Source: Oscillospiraceae bacterium
Lineage (GTDB): Bacteria; Bacillota; Clostridia; Oscillospirales; CAG-272
Direction of reading: 5' to 3'
Assembly (NCBI GenBank): GCA_015065135.1
Contig: SVQY01000001.1
Location: 74,859 to 116,299, forward strand
DNA length: 41,441 bases
Shown: piece after piece, positions 1 to 8,292 of the stretch
Layout of the letters: every line of letters begins with the position of its first letter
How positions within the stretch are numbered: position 1 is the first letter of the stretch
The notes under the pieces: generated by a model
What the model saw: only the letters and a program-made list of their open reading frames with translations
Database searches by the model: none
Told to the model about the DNA's origin: nothing
Translations under genes and position numbers: made by a program

Positions 1-2407
1 GCACGTCGTGGCCGTCGGCTCTCGGCAGCTTGTATTTGGCACGGAGCTTATCGTCAATGCGGAGCATCTCCTCGCGGGGCTGCCAATGTTCGCCGTCCTC
101 CGACCACTCGGGCATATCCAGCACCAGCACGTTGGGCTCGCTCAGCGCAAAGCGCACCTTTTCCTTGATATCGGTCACATAAGTGGGCTTTTTCACGACC
201 CGTTCGGGGGCATAGGACATCACGTCGGTATCCTCCAGGCGGAGCAGGAGGCTGTCATAGGTGTACATTTCGCAGACGACCTCGGTGGTGCCTTCCTTCA
301 CGCTGTAAGCGATCTCGCGGATCTCGCCGGAGAGGGTATCGTACAGAACGGGGCGCTTTTTGCCCTTGAAATAGAAATGAACGGTCTTGGGCGCGCCTGC
401 CTCGTCGATGCTGAAGCCGCTCTGCGGAGGACGTGCCGCACGGCAGAGAAATACCCACTCGTAATCCCCGTCGATGCGCTTCTGATAAATGTAGTCCTTG
501 CAGGGCGTGCCGCTGCCGCTGACCACGCGGACCTCGCGCTCCTCCTCCAGAGCGTTCAGCAGCTCCAGCTCACCGGAGGGCACACGGATGCTCTGCTCCC
601 AGAGCGCCCCTGCCGCATCCGAGCGAATGGCATCTACCAGCTTGGGGGCGTTGCCCATCACGATCAGCTTGCCGCCCTTTTTCACAAATTCGGAAAGGAT
701 GCTGACCGTACTGCCGCGCAGGGTCTCTACCGGCGGGACCACAATGGCCTTATAGCGCATGACGCCAACGGCCAGGCTCTTATCGTCGGTGGCGCTGTAC
801 TGCTCGGGCAGCAGAGACTCGCACACAAAGTCGAAATCCACGGTGCCCCGCAGCAGCCAGTCGATAACATTGTCAAAATCGTTTTGCAGCTGCTCGCGGC
901 GGCCTGCCGTGTTGATGGAGGGGCCGTAGTTCAGCCAGTAGCTCTCGATGGGATGGATCACGCCCACCTGCACCGCAGGGGTGCCGCGGGTCAGCGCCGT
1001 ATTGACACGGGCAAAGTGATCCTCAATATACTTATACTCCTTATACCACGCCGACTGATAGGAGATGCTGGCGGGATAGTCGCGCTTGGCAGAGCCCTTC
1101 ATGCTGACCCAGGAAAGGTGGGGCACACGCAGGGTCACACCCAGGGCCGCCTGCCAGTCACCCTGGAACTTGTGCCCACGGAAATCAAACTGCCAACCCG
1201 TAACACCGTACAGCTCGGAGAGCATGGCCTCCCTGCCATACTGGCGCACAGCGGACTGACACTGCTTTGCGGTGGAAAATTCGGTCGCGTCACAAAGCAT
1301 ATCGATGCCGGGGATGCCGAAATTCCGATAGGTGCGCATCGCCTCGCCAAGGGCATGGGTCTGCGAGCGAAGGCTTCTCTCCTCCATCACGTGTCCGGTC
1401 AGAGCAATACCGTTTTCCATGCACCACTTGCCGCACTGATCGGCAAAGGCCTCGGTGAAGAGCTGGCAGGTGTGGTCACGGAACAGATAGCGCTCGCGGG
1501 CAGGCTCGCCGCTTGCCTTATCCCAGAAGATGGTGGGCAAAAGGGGCACGATATCAAACCCGTATGCCGCAAGAAAGCTCTCGGGCAGGGTGGTGGTCCA
1601 GGGCAGTCTCACCTCACGCAGATCGGTAGCAAAGGGCAGCGGGTCGCTCTTGGCAAACTGGGGCTCGTCGGTGAAAATAGAGGGCACCGTATTGCCAAAT
1701 TCGTCACCGACGGCATCCTTGTAGGCAAGATAGGTCACGCGGATAAACTCGGCGATGGCCTCCTTGGAAAGGGTATCCACGTAGGCCTGGCCGTTCATCC
1801 AGCCGCGGTTCTCGGCGGTGACCACGTAGGCATACCATTTGTTGCCCGTTGCGGCTGCCTCGGGGGCGATCAGTCGGGCAAAGGCAAGCTTCCCCTCCCC
1901 ATCCAGCGCCACGTCAAAGGTGGCAAGCAGATAGGTCTTTCCCTCAGCGGCGCAGCTCTCGATCAGCGCCTTGCGCGCGGCGAAATCAAGGTCCTCGGGC
2001 AGGTAGGCCGTTCCCGTTTCCGCCTCCGCAATGGGCTCGGGGCGGAAGCGCAGGGTCTTTTGTCTGTGCTTTTTATTCTTGGTCACGATGCCGCCTGCAG
2101 CGCCCGAGGGCCAGCGGTCCTCATCGTAAAGATAGGAGAGCATCTCCTCCGCCTTTGCCTTTTCGGTGCAGGCACGGATCAGATCCATAAACTCCTCGGA
2201 AAGGTAAGGCGTTGCCATACCGCTGCGAGAGTGCATATGGAAGCCGCCGAAGCCCATCTTTTTCAGCTGCTCGATCTGCCAGAGAAGATCCTCCTTATCC
2301 AGCTTATCGTTCCACGCCCAGAAGGGTGTGCCGCGATACTCGGCGGTAGGATTTTGAAACAATGCGTCATCCAGCACCTTGCTTTGATTTTTCTTGTAAA
2401 ACATCAT
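1..2407 (-). CDS. GH106-type alpha-L-rhamnosidase-like glycoside hydrolase (partial, 3' end beyond window)
   Basis: Large glycoside hydrolase, 802 codons visible with no stop before the window edge, so the C-terminus is missing. The N-terminal block reads EYRGTPFWAWNDKL, then QLKKMGFGGFHMHSRSGMAT and LYDEDRWPSGAAGG, followed by SIFTDEPQFA; this series is typical of the GH106 (alpha-L-rhamnosidase) TIM-barrel family. No signal peptide is seen, so it probably acts in the cytosol on imported rhamnosides. Start chosen at the first of two adjacent ATGs (2407 or 2404), preceded by GAAAGGA. It lies 15 bp behind the AraC-family gene on the same strand, so the two should be one operon. Family members are often 900-1100 residues, so roughly 100-300 residues are missing. 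Substrate is inferred from family only; other deoxyhexose or uronosyl glycosidases share the fold. Confidence 0.8.
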   Translation of the reverse strand, partial: MMFYKKNQSKVLDDALFQNPTAEYRGTPFWAWNDKLDKEDLLWQIEQLKKMGFGGFHMHSRSGMATPYLSEEFMDLIRACTEKAKAEEMLSYLYDEDRWPSGAAGGIVTKNKKHRQKTLRFRPEPIAEAETGTAYLPEDLDFAARKALIESCAAEGKTYLLATFDVALDGEGKLAFARLIAPEAAATGNKWYAYVVTAENRGWMNGQAYVDTLSKEAIAEFIRVTYLAYKDAVGDEFGNTVPSIFTDEPQFAKSDPLPFATDLREVRLPWTTTLPESFLAAYGFDIVPLLPTIFWDKASGEPARERYLFRDHTCQLFTEAFADQCGKWCMENGIALTGHVMEERSLRSQTHALGEAMRTYRNFGIPGIDMLCDATEFSTAKQCQSAVRQYGREAMLSELYGVTGWQFDFRGHKFQGDWQAALGVTLRVPHLSWVSMKGSAKRDYPASISYQSAWYKEYKYIEDHFARVNTALTRGTPAVQVGVIHPIESYWLNYGPSINTAGRREQLQNDFDNVIDWLLRGTVDFDFVCESLLPEQYSATDDKSLAVGVMRYKAIVVPPVETLRGSTVSILSEFVKKGGKLIVMGNAPKLVDAIRSDAAGALWEQSIRVPSGELELLNALEEEREVRVVSGSGTPCKDYIYQKRIDGDYEWVFLCRAARPPQSGFSIDEAGAPKTVHFYFKGKKRPVLYDTLSGEIREIAYSVKEGTTEVVCEMYTYDSLLLRLEDTDVMSYAPERVVKKPTYVTDIKEKVRFALSEPNVLVLDMPEWSEDGEHWQPREEMLRIDDKLRAKYKLPRADGHDV

Positions 2408-2422
2408 ACCATCCTTTCTTGA

Positions 2423-3193
2423 TCAGGTGTTGTGGTTATATTCCGCCGGTGTGACACCGGTATGCTTTTTGAAAAAATTGGAGAAATAATGAATGGAGGA
2501 AAAGCCGCACATCGCCGCCACGTCGCCCACCTTGTAAACGCCAAGGGATAGGTGCTGCTTTGCCATCTCCAGCCGCTTGGCCAGCAGGTCGTTCATGGGG
2601 CTGACGTCAAAGAACTCTGTATACAGTGCGCAAAATCGGCTGACCGAATAGCCGGAAAGTGATGCCATCCTTTGCAGCGACCAGTCCTCGCCATAGTGAT
2701 GCAATATCCGCACCCGCAGCTCCTTGAAGCGGGAGCGCAGGGGCGTATCCTCGCTTTTTTGCACCCGTTCCGCCCTTTTTACCGTCACCAGCATACGGTA
2801 GATGCTGTCCGAGATCAGTCGCTCGCTATAGATATCCTCCCGCACCTTTTCCTTCATCACGCGATCGATAAGATGGGCAAGGATCTCTCCGTCCTCTATG
2901 GAGATCACCGTGTCAAAGGGCAGCTCCAGCGCCTCGATCTCGCCGTTTTCTCCGTCGAAATAGATCCAATCGTTGATAAATTGCTCCCGCTCGGAAAGGG
3001 GACCGTGGACCACCGCGGAGCCGGGACGCTGCAGCACGCAGTCCCCTGCCCTGCCCTCATAACGCTTGCCGTTCAGAACACAGAAAAAGGGGGTACGGAA
3101 ATGCAGCAGCACGTAATGCGGCGCGTGATCCGTGCGGAACACAAAGCCCTCGCGGTGCTCGGTCGCCACACCGCAGATCGCAGCACGAAGCAT
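2423..3193 (-). CDS. AraC-family transcriptional regulator
   Basis: A 256-residue regulator with an N-terminal sensor half of cupin-like type and a C-terminal AraC/XylS DNA-binding domain. The first helix-turn-helix covers WSLQRMASLSGYSVSRFCALY, the second VGDVAAMCGFSSIHYFSNFF, ending in the family signature KKHTGVTPAEY. The reading frame stays open further upstream, but I chose ATG 3193 because it is preceded by GGGGGAG at proper spacing and by a good promoter; a longer start would lie upstream of the transcription start. It is co-directional with the rhamnosidase-like gene (15-bp gap) and divergent from the fucosidase gene, so it probably controls both units in response to a sugar. Effector unknown. 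Confidence 0.9.
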   Translation of the reverse strand: MLRAAICGVATEHREGFVFRTDHAPHYVLLHFRTPFFCVLNGKRYEGRAGDCVLQRPGSAVVHGPLSEREQFINDWIYFDGENGEIEALELPFDTVISIEDGEILAHLIDRVMKEKVREDIYSERLISDSIYRMLVTVKRAERVQKSEDTPLRSRFKELRVRILHHYGEDWSLQRMASLSGYSVSRFCALYTEFFDVSPMNDLLAKRLEMAKQHLSLGVYKVGDVAAMCGFSSIHYFSNFFKKHTGVTPAEYNHNT

Positions 3194-3238
3194 AAACTCC
3201 CCCCTCTTGCAGTAAGATATTACAAATTCCTCAAAAAC

Positions 3239-3267
3239 ATAATAACATAATTTAACGACAAATGCAA
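3239..3267 (-). promoter_or_regulatory. Promoter of the AraC-family/rhamnosidase operon
   Basis: On the minus strand: -35 TTGCAT (3267-3262), 17-bp spacer, -10 TATTAT (3244-3239). Transcription would start about 40 bp before the GGGGGAG site of the regulator. Its -35 half overlaps the -35/spacer of the divergent fucosidase promoter, so the two cannot easily be occupied at once. Confidence 0.7.
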
Positions 3268-3283
3268 GCACATATTTTATAAT
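3255..3283 (+). promoter_or_regulatory. Promoter of the fucosidase/isomerase operon
   Basis: Perfect -10 TATAAT (3278-3283), 17-bp spacer, weak -35 ACGACA (3255-3260). A weak -35 with perfect -10 suits activation by the neighbouring AraC protein. Three copies of ACAAAT (3222, 3258, 3290) lie about 32-36 bp apart in this 124-bp divergent region and are candidate half-sites. Confidence 0.65.
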
Positions 3284-3317
3284 GTAATCACAAATCAAAG
3301 CAGGGAGGAGCCCAACT

Positions 3318-4511
3318 GTGACACACGAAAACAAATTCGGCATGTTCATCCATTGGGGACTGTACGGCGCCACCGGCGTGCAGGATCAGGTCTTTGCCCG
3401 TATGGACTGGCCGAGAGAAAAATACGAGGCGCTGATGCACGCGTTCAACCCCGTGAAATACGACCCCGAAAAGTGGGTGCTGCTGGCCAAGGAAGCAGGC
3501 ATGGAGTACATCTGCTTTACCACCAAGCACCACGACGGCTTCTGTATGTGGGATACCGCCTATACCGACTATAAGATCACCAACACCCCCTACGGCAAGG
3601 ACGTGCTGAAAATGCTTGCCGATGCCTGCGCCAAGCACGGCATGAAGCTTTCCTTCTACTACTCCTGCCCCGACTGGCATCACGAAAACGGCTACAACCC
3701 CGCCTCCACCCACCAGTGGAAGGCGCACACCGAAAACGGCATCGACCACGCCCCCTATCTGGAATACGTGCGGGGACAGGTGCGTGAGCTTTGCACCAAT
3801 TACGGTCCGCTCTACACCTTCTTCTGGGATATCCCCCCTCGCATCAAGGATCCCTCCTTCAACGAGATGATCCGTGAGCTGCAGCCGGGCATCTACATCA
3901 ACGACCGCGGCTATGACGTGGGCGATTTCTCCACCCCCGAGCGTGAGTACAAGTCCGCCGAGGGTGACCGCTTTACCCGTATGACCGAGGCCTGCAACTC
4001 CCTTGGCGAGCAGAGCTGGGGCTATCGCTCCAACGAGGATTTTTACTCCATGCGCCATCTGACCTCCGCCATCGACCGTATGATGGCCATGGGCGCCAGC
4101 TATCTGCTGAACGTGGGCCCCAACGGAGAGGGAGAGATCACCGAGGACTACGCCTCCCGTCTCCGCCGCATCGGCGACTGGTACAAGCGCATGGAGGGCG
4201 CTCTCGTTTGCCATGAGGCGGACGATTTCAATTACAAGATCAAAGCAAACAAGGCCATCGTTACAAAAAAGAACGGCAAGTCCTATTTCCATTTCCCCGA
4301 CGGCATCCGCTCCTCCTCGGTGGCGCTGCAATATTTCCCGAACATGCCGAAAAGCGTGCGATTGCTGAACACGGGTAAGCCCTTAAACGCATCCTTCGAC
4401 CTGCTGCCCGAGTATTTTTCTAACGGGCAGGCGCAGCCCTTTTTGCACATTACCGGTATTCCGGTGGATGACCTCGCAAACGAGGCCATCGTTATTGAAA
4501 TTGAATGGTGA
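3318..4511 (+). CDS. GH29 alpha-L-fucosidase
   Basis: Retaining fucosidase, 397 residues, no signal peptide, probably cytosolic. GH29 marks seen: FGMFIHWGLY (residues 7-16), TTKHHDGF (68-75), the nucleophile segment FFWDIPPR with Asp171, EQSWGYR, and YLLNVGPNGEGEI near residue 262. The C-terminal part after about residue 310 looks like a small beta-sandwich. The start is GTG 3318, with GGGAGGAG seven bases upstream. It is followed 11 bp later by the sugar isomerase gene. GH29 includes broad-specificity and alpha-1,3/4-specific fucosidases; the sequence alone does not decide which. Confidence 0.9.
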   Translation: MTHENKFGMFIHWGLYGATGVQDQVFARMDWPREKYEALMHAFNPVKYDPEKWVLLAKEAGMEYICFTTKHHDGFCMWDTAYTDYKITNTPYGKDVLKMLADACAKHGMKLSFYYSCPDWHHENGYNPASTHQWKAHTENGIDHAPYLEYVRGQVRELCTNYGPLYTFFWDIPPRIKDPSFNEMIRELQPGIYINDRGYDVGDFSTPEREYKSAEGDRFTRMTEACNSLGEQSWGYRSNEDFYSMRHLTSAIDRMMAMGASYLLNVGPNGEGEITEDYASRLRRIGDWYKRMEGALVCHEADDFNYKIKANKAIVTKKNGKSYFHFPDGIRSSSVALQYFPNMPKSVRLLNTGKPLNASFDLLPEYFSNGQAQPFLHITGIPVDDLANEAIVIEIEW

Positions 4512-4522
4512 GGTAAAAGAAC

Positions 4523-5200
4523 ATGAAAAGATCCGAGATCAACGCCGCCATCAAATGGGCGGAAAGCCTGTGCCGTGAGCACCACATCACGCTTCCCTTT
4601 TTCGCCAACCTGCCTGCCGATAAGGCAGAATTCCGCCGCCCCGAGCGCATCAATCTGTTCAAGACCATGCTGGGCTGGGACGTTTCCGACTTCAGCTCGG
4701 GCGACTTTGAAAAATGCGGCGCGGTGCTGTTCACCGTGCGGAACGGCAGCGTGCTGGAGCCGGGCGTAGGCACCCCTTATGCGGAAAAATATATTTTCCT
4801 GAAGGATGGGCAGGAGCAGGAGATCCCCCTCCACTATCACAACAACAAGACCGAGGATATCATCAACCGTGCGGGCGGCGTTTTCTGCTGCCAGCTAGCT
4901 GCCTGCGGCGCGGACGGCAAGCCCGACTTCACCAAGCCCGTTCGCTGCCTGCGTGACGGCGAGTACTACACCGCCGCCCCCGGGGAGACCATTGAGATCA
5001 GCACCGGCAACAGCATCACCCTGGAGCCGGGCGTGTTCCATCGCTTCTTTGCCAAGACAGGCTGCGGCGATCTGCTGATCGGTGAGGTCTCCAAGATCAA
5101 CGACGACAACACCGACAACGTGTTTGCCGTCACCCGCGAGCGCTTCTGCGGCATCGACGAGGACGAGCCCCCCTACCGCCTGCTGGTGAACGAGTATTGA
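4523..5200 (+). CDS. D-lyxose/D-mannose-type sugar isomerase (cupin)
   Basis: A 225-residue cupin aldose-ketose isomerase resembling D-lyxose isomerases. Seen: N-terminal MKRSEINAAI, GDFEKCGAVLFTVRNG (about 60-75), the metal-binding stretch IPLHYHNNKTEDIINRAGG with two His and a Glu, a later ITLEPGVFHRFF His, and the C-terminal ending GEVSKINDDNTDN...LLVNEY, which is highly conserved in the family. It would interconvert D-lyxose and D-xylulose or D-mannose and D-fructose using Mn or a similar metal. Start ATG 4523 has GAGGTAA upstream. It is the last gene of the fucosidase operon and is followed by a palindromic repeat and a terminator. Pairing a lyxose isomerase with a fucosidase is unusual, so its real substrate may be another released sugar. 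Confidence 0.88.
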   Translation: MKRSEINAAIKWAESLCREHHITLPFFANLPADKAEFRRPERINLFKTMLGWDVSDFSSGDFEKCGAVLFTVRNGSVLEPGVGTPYAEKYIFLKDGQEQEIPLHYHNNKTEDIINRAGGVFCCQLAACGADGKPDFTKPVRCLRDGEYYTAAPGETIEISTGNSITLEPGVFHRFFAKTGCGDLLIGEVSKINDDNTDNVFAVTRERFCGIDEDEPPYRLLVNEY

Positions 5201-5204
5201 TGTC

Positions 5205-5260
5205 AGGGGAACCTTTTGGCAAAAAGGTTCCCCTTTGCCCCCTCCAAAAGCTTTTGGGGC
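5205..5260. repeat. Two-hairpin dispersed repeat
   Basis: First hairpin GGGGAACCTTTT (5206-5217) pairs with AAAAGGTTCCCC (5222-5233); second hairpin CCAAAAG (5244-5250) pairs with CTTTTGG (5251-5257). A similar pair of hairpins in the same order occurs at 29551-29604, so this looks like a repeat family. It may also act as a terminator behind the isomerase gene. Confidence 0.6.
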
Positions 5261-5348
5261 AGGATCGGAATTGCGCGAACACAGCGCAAAGCCCGTAAAA
5301 CGGCATTTCTCTTTTGTCAGCTTTTGCCTATATCCCCCAAACGGTATC

Positions 5349-5376
5349 AAAAAAGCCGCCACGTGGCGGCTTTTTT
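5349..5376. terminator. Bidirectional terminator between convergent sugar genes
   Basis: A perfect 28-nt palindrome: six A, GCCGCC, ACGT, GGCGGC, six T. It lies between the isomerase gene (plus) and the GHL6-type glycosidase (minus), whose stop codon is 3 bp away, and works on both strands. A degenerate copy with the same flank sits at the end of the minus-strand sugar isomerase gene (27441-27482). Confidence 0.9.
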
Positions 5377-5379
5377 GCG

Positions 5380-7392
5380 TTATTCGGTGATGATCTTGAA
5401 CATGTCAAAGATATGGAAATCCGCAGCGCGGAAGGTGACGGTGTCCCCCTGTTGGCTGAAGGTGATCGGCGTCTCGGAGGGCAGCAGCAGCACCGCTTTC
5501 ACCTTACCCTCCACCTTGAGACTGATGTCAAAGGGCAGGATCTCACGAGCGGTATACTCGTCGGAGAGCTGAGCGGCAGAGCAAAGATATTCCTTCCCCT
5601 CGCGGAAGGTAACGATCTCCACGTCGGCAGGCGCATCGGCGCTGACAGAGGGCTCCCCGATCATGCGGCGGATCAGATCGCAGAGCAATCTGCCGTATTC
5701 GTATTCGGTCTCATACTCCGGCACGCAGGCCAACCAGATGAACTTGCCCTTGCCGTAATCCCCCTCCACAATAGCGGGGTAAGCGGTAGGCAGACCGGGA
5801 GGGTTGCTGTGGATAGAGGCAAAGCGATTTTCATAAAGGCCGGTATAGGGCAGCACCACGGTGGCGAGGGCGGTGCCGTTGTAGTCTCCCTCCAGCAGCG
5901 GCAGGAAGCCGTCCACCGAGAGCGGATACTTCTCGCTGAAATCCCGCAGGATGGGCGCCTTGCCCGTGGGGGCGATATAAACGGCACTGGTGTTCGAAAG
6001 GGTCGTCCGATCATTGCCGAGCAGCGCCCGCATCAATCTCTTGGAGCGCCCGTCGGTAAAGATCAGCCTGCCGCCGTTTTTCACGTAAGAAAGCAGCTTG
6101 TCGATGCCCTCCCCCTCCTCGTCGGTGAGGCAGGAGGCAAAGATCAGCTTATGATCCTCAAAGCGGCCGAACTCACCCCCCACGATACCGTGGGGAATGT
6201 GATGCTCGATCATCCGCCTGGTGAGCCTTGGCACACACTTGCCGTTGGAATATTCGTTACCGTTTTCGGGGTAACGGCTGTGAAAGCTGTAATAAAAGCC
6301 CACGTCGGATACAGGCGTGCCGTACAGATATTTTTCATACCGTTTCTCGGTTTCAAACACATTTCCGATGCGCTCATACACGCGGCTATCCATGGTACCC
6401 ACGGGGTCGATGGCGTCGATCACAAGGGTGGCACCGTGATTGGCACAGGTCAGCATGACCGCACAGCGGCATCTGTCCTCCGACTTCGTGAGGGTATGCT
6501 TGCGCAGACCCGGCGTGCAGCGGGAGAACATATACTCAAAGGGCTGATGCGTGGTGGTGGCATAATAATATTTGCAGGTAAAGGACTGCTCATAGGCGGT
6601 GCCGTACAGGTCGCCCCCCGCGTAGTCGCAGGCGCGGAGCAGCTCCATGCTCATACCCTTGTTGAAGCTCGGCAGAGCGGCAAAGGCCACATTATGCTCT
6701 ACGCTGACACCCGGCATCACCCTTTTGGTGTAGTCGGTCACAGACTGAATGAACTCCGCCATCCACTCCTTTTGCTTGCGGAGAAGGGCGAGCCAGACAG
6801 GGGTGGGCCGGAACTCGCCCGTGGGAATGCGCTCGCCCGTTTCCTTGAGAAAGCGCGCCTCGCATTTCTCGCAATGGCAGTAATGGGGCCAGAAGGGCAT
6901 ATCGTAGAACATACCGTCCATCTCGGCATAGGCTGCCATCTCGTCGATACGGCGGTAGGTGAAGGCGCGGTAATCCTCGTTGTTGGGGCAAACGTAGCCG
7001 TAACGGCGGTATTTGCCGCTGCTGTCCCGCGTGCCGCGCTTGCCGTTGCCGTTCTCATCCAGCATCCGCCAATCGGGATGCTCGTCATAGGCAACGTTGT
7101 CGTGGGTCAGACTGTAATAGCCCACCACGGCAATGCCGTTTTGACGGCATTTTCTGATCAGCTCGGCAAGGGCGTCGGGGCGCTTTTCGAAGGCGCGATG
7201 CATCCTGCCCTCCTTCGTAGGAAAGTTGCAAAGACCCACGTGGGATTGCAGATAGATCATAGCCGCATCCACGTCGGCACGCTTCAGGTTCCGGTAATAG
7301 GTCTCGGGATCAAACTCGGATAAAAATTGCTCATCCCAGTCCTCAATGTGCATATCGCACAGATGACGGCGGTAGGATTTGAAAAACCACAT
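5380..7392 (-). CDS. GHL6-type glycoside hydrolase, GH151 alpha-L-fucosidase-like
   Basis: A 670-residue protein with an N-terminal TIM-barrel of the hypothetical glycoside hydrolase 6 type and a following beta-galactosidase-trimerisation-like flavodoxin domain (about 365-580), then a C-terminal beta domain. Seen: YYRNLKRADVDAAMIYLQSHVGLC (about 32-55), DGMFYDMPFW with Asp164, CHCEKC (172-177, possible metal or structural Cys cluster), and VSVEHN with Glu232. This layout matches GH151 fucosidases as I recall them and GH42-like proteins; Asp164 is the best nucleophile candidate by position. The frame is open further upstream but ATG 7392 has AAGGAGG and lies below a good promoter. It converges on the fucosidase operon, so a role in fucosylated glycan breakdown is likely but inferred. 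Confidence 0.75.
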   Translation of the reverse strand: MWFFKSYRRHLCDMHIEDWDEQFLSEFDPETYYRNLKRADVDAAMIYLQSHVGLCNFPTKEGRMHRAFEKRPDALAELIRKCRQNGIAVVGYYSLTHDNVAYDEHPDWRMLDENGNGKRGTRDSSGKYRRYGYVCPNNEDYRAFTYRRIDEMAAYAEMDGMFYDMPFWPHYCHCEKCEARFLKETGERIPTGEFRPTPVWLALLRKQKEWMAEFIQSVTDYTKRVMPGVSVEHNVAFAALPSFNKGMSMELLRACDYAGGDLYGTAYEQSFTCKYYYATTTHQPFEYMFSRCTPGLRKHTLTKSEDRCRCAVMLTCANHGATLVIDAIDPVGTMDSRVYERIGNVFETEKRYEKYLYGTPVSDVGFYYSFHSRYPENGNEYSNGKCVPRLTRRMIEHHIPHGIVGGEFGRFEDHKLIFASCLTDEEGEGIDKLLSYVKNGGRLIFTDGRSKRLMRALLGNDRTTLSNTSAVYIAPTGKAPILRDFSEKYPLSVDGFLPLLEGDYNGTALATVVLPYTGLYENRFASIHSNPPGLPTAYPAIVEGDYGKGKFIWLACVPEYETEYEYGRLLCDLIRRMIGEPSVSADAPADVEIVTFREGKEYLCSAAQLSDEYTAREILPFDISLKVEGKVKAVLLLPSETPITFSQQGDTVTFRAADFHIFDMFKIITE

Positions 7393-7423
7393 CGTAGCAC
7401 CCTCCTTTTCGGTCGCTGTGTTC

Positions 7424-7452
7424 AGTATAGCACGGGAAAAATCAAAAGTAAA
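7424..7452 (-). promoter_or_regulatory. Promoter of the GHL6-type glycosidase gene
   Basis: Minus strand -35 TTTACT (7452-7447), 17-bp spacer, -10 TATACT (7429-7424), about 25 bp before the AAGGAGG site. This placement rules out the longer open frame as the real start. Confidence 0.65.
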
Positions 7453-7524
7453 GCGAAAACCGGCCAAAAAAGAGGAATTTGGGCCAATTTTAAACCGGAA
7501 TTCAAGGGCGTGGAGCCGCATATC

Positions 7525-7555
7525 AAAAAGCAGCTCCGTTGCGGAGCTGCTTTTT
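7525..7555 (-). terminator. Terminator of the cca operon
   Basis: AAAAAGCAGCTCCG (7525-7538), loop TTG, CGGAGCTGCTTTTT (7542-7555). It begins at the stop codon of the YgjP-like gene and gives a U-tract on the minus transcript. Confidence 0.9.
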
Positions 7556-8292
7556 TACTTTTCTTCGGTAAGCTCGGGGATACACGCTGCCTGCAACGCG
7601 CGGCGCGCGGCGGCATACTGCGGATAAAAGCGGGAAAGATGTCGATAAAATGCGGCAGAATGATCTTGATGCTCAAAATGGCAGAATTCATGGCAGATCA
7701 CGTAATCCGCCAACGCCGGATCGACCAGCAGCAGCTTTTCATTGAGCGCAATATGCCCCTTCGACGCCGTGCAGGAGCCCCATCTGGACTTCATCCAACG
7801 GAAGGATAGTGTAGGAAAAGTGGGCACACGGTATGCAAAATGAGGGTATATGGCTTGCACGCGAGCGGTGAGCACACGAGCAGCCTCCGCCTTGATAAAG
7901 CGGCGTAGCACACGCATGCCCTCTGTCTCGTCGGTGGGGTCACGCAGCGCGAGGATCAGCGTCTCGTCGGTGCGCGTTGCGCCCTGCTTGCCCTTTACCA
8001 ATGTGATACGGCAGGGCCTCCCCTCCAACATCAGCACAGCACCGTCGCACACCCGAAAGGGAGTGGGGCGGCGGCAGAGCACCCGCGCTCTGGCGGCAAT
8101 CAGCCAATCGGCTTTTTCGCGCAAAAATCTTTCCGCAACGGAGAGTGGCGTGCGCATCGGCACCGAAATGTGAATGCTGCCATCCCGTCGCACGCGCAGG
8201 TTCATGCGCTTGACCGCCTTGCGCTCCAGCTCGTAAAATACCGTTTCCTGCCCCAAAATCAGGGAACGTATCTCTTTTTTTGATTGCTTCAT
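7555..8292 (-). CDS. YgjP/SprT-like metallopeptidase domain protein (DUF45)
   Basis: A 245-residue cytosolic protein of the DUF45/YgjP family. The family core is clear: RWMKSRWGSCTASKGHIALN (165-184) followed by the zinc site HEFCH (201-205) and a third ligand His211 in DHS. The N-terminal half holds the usual beta-rich part with an RMNLRVRRDGSIHISVP stretch. It is likely a zinc metallopeptidase; substrates in bacteria are poorly known. It overlaps ruvX by 4 bp (ATGA), is the last gene of the cca operon and ends at a strong terminator. Confidence 0.85.
   Translation of the reverse strand: MKQSKKEIRSLILGQETVFYELERKAVKRMNLRVRRDGSIHISVPMRTPLSVAERFLREKADWLIAARARVLCRRPTPFRVCDGAVLMLEGRPCRITLVKGKQGATRTDETLILALRDPTDETEGMRVLRRFIKAEAARVLTARVQAIYPHFAYRVPTFPTLSFRWMKSRWGSCTASKGHIALNEKLLLVDPALADYVICHEFCHFEHQDHSAAFYRHLSRFYPQYAAARRALQAACIPELTEEK

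Noticed and set aside
8-2422. Long plus-strand open frame (804 codons)
   Set aside because: It mirrors the GH106-like gene on the other strand; its protein has no domain and is rich in His/Gly/Leu, as antisense frames of GC-rich genes are.
5314-7323. Plus-strand open frame of 669 codons
   Set aside because: Antisense shadow of the GHL6-type glycosidase; no ribosome site or family motif.
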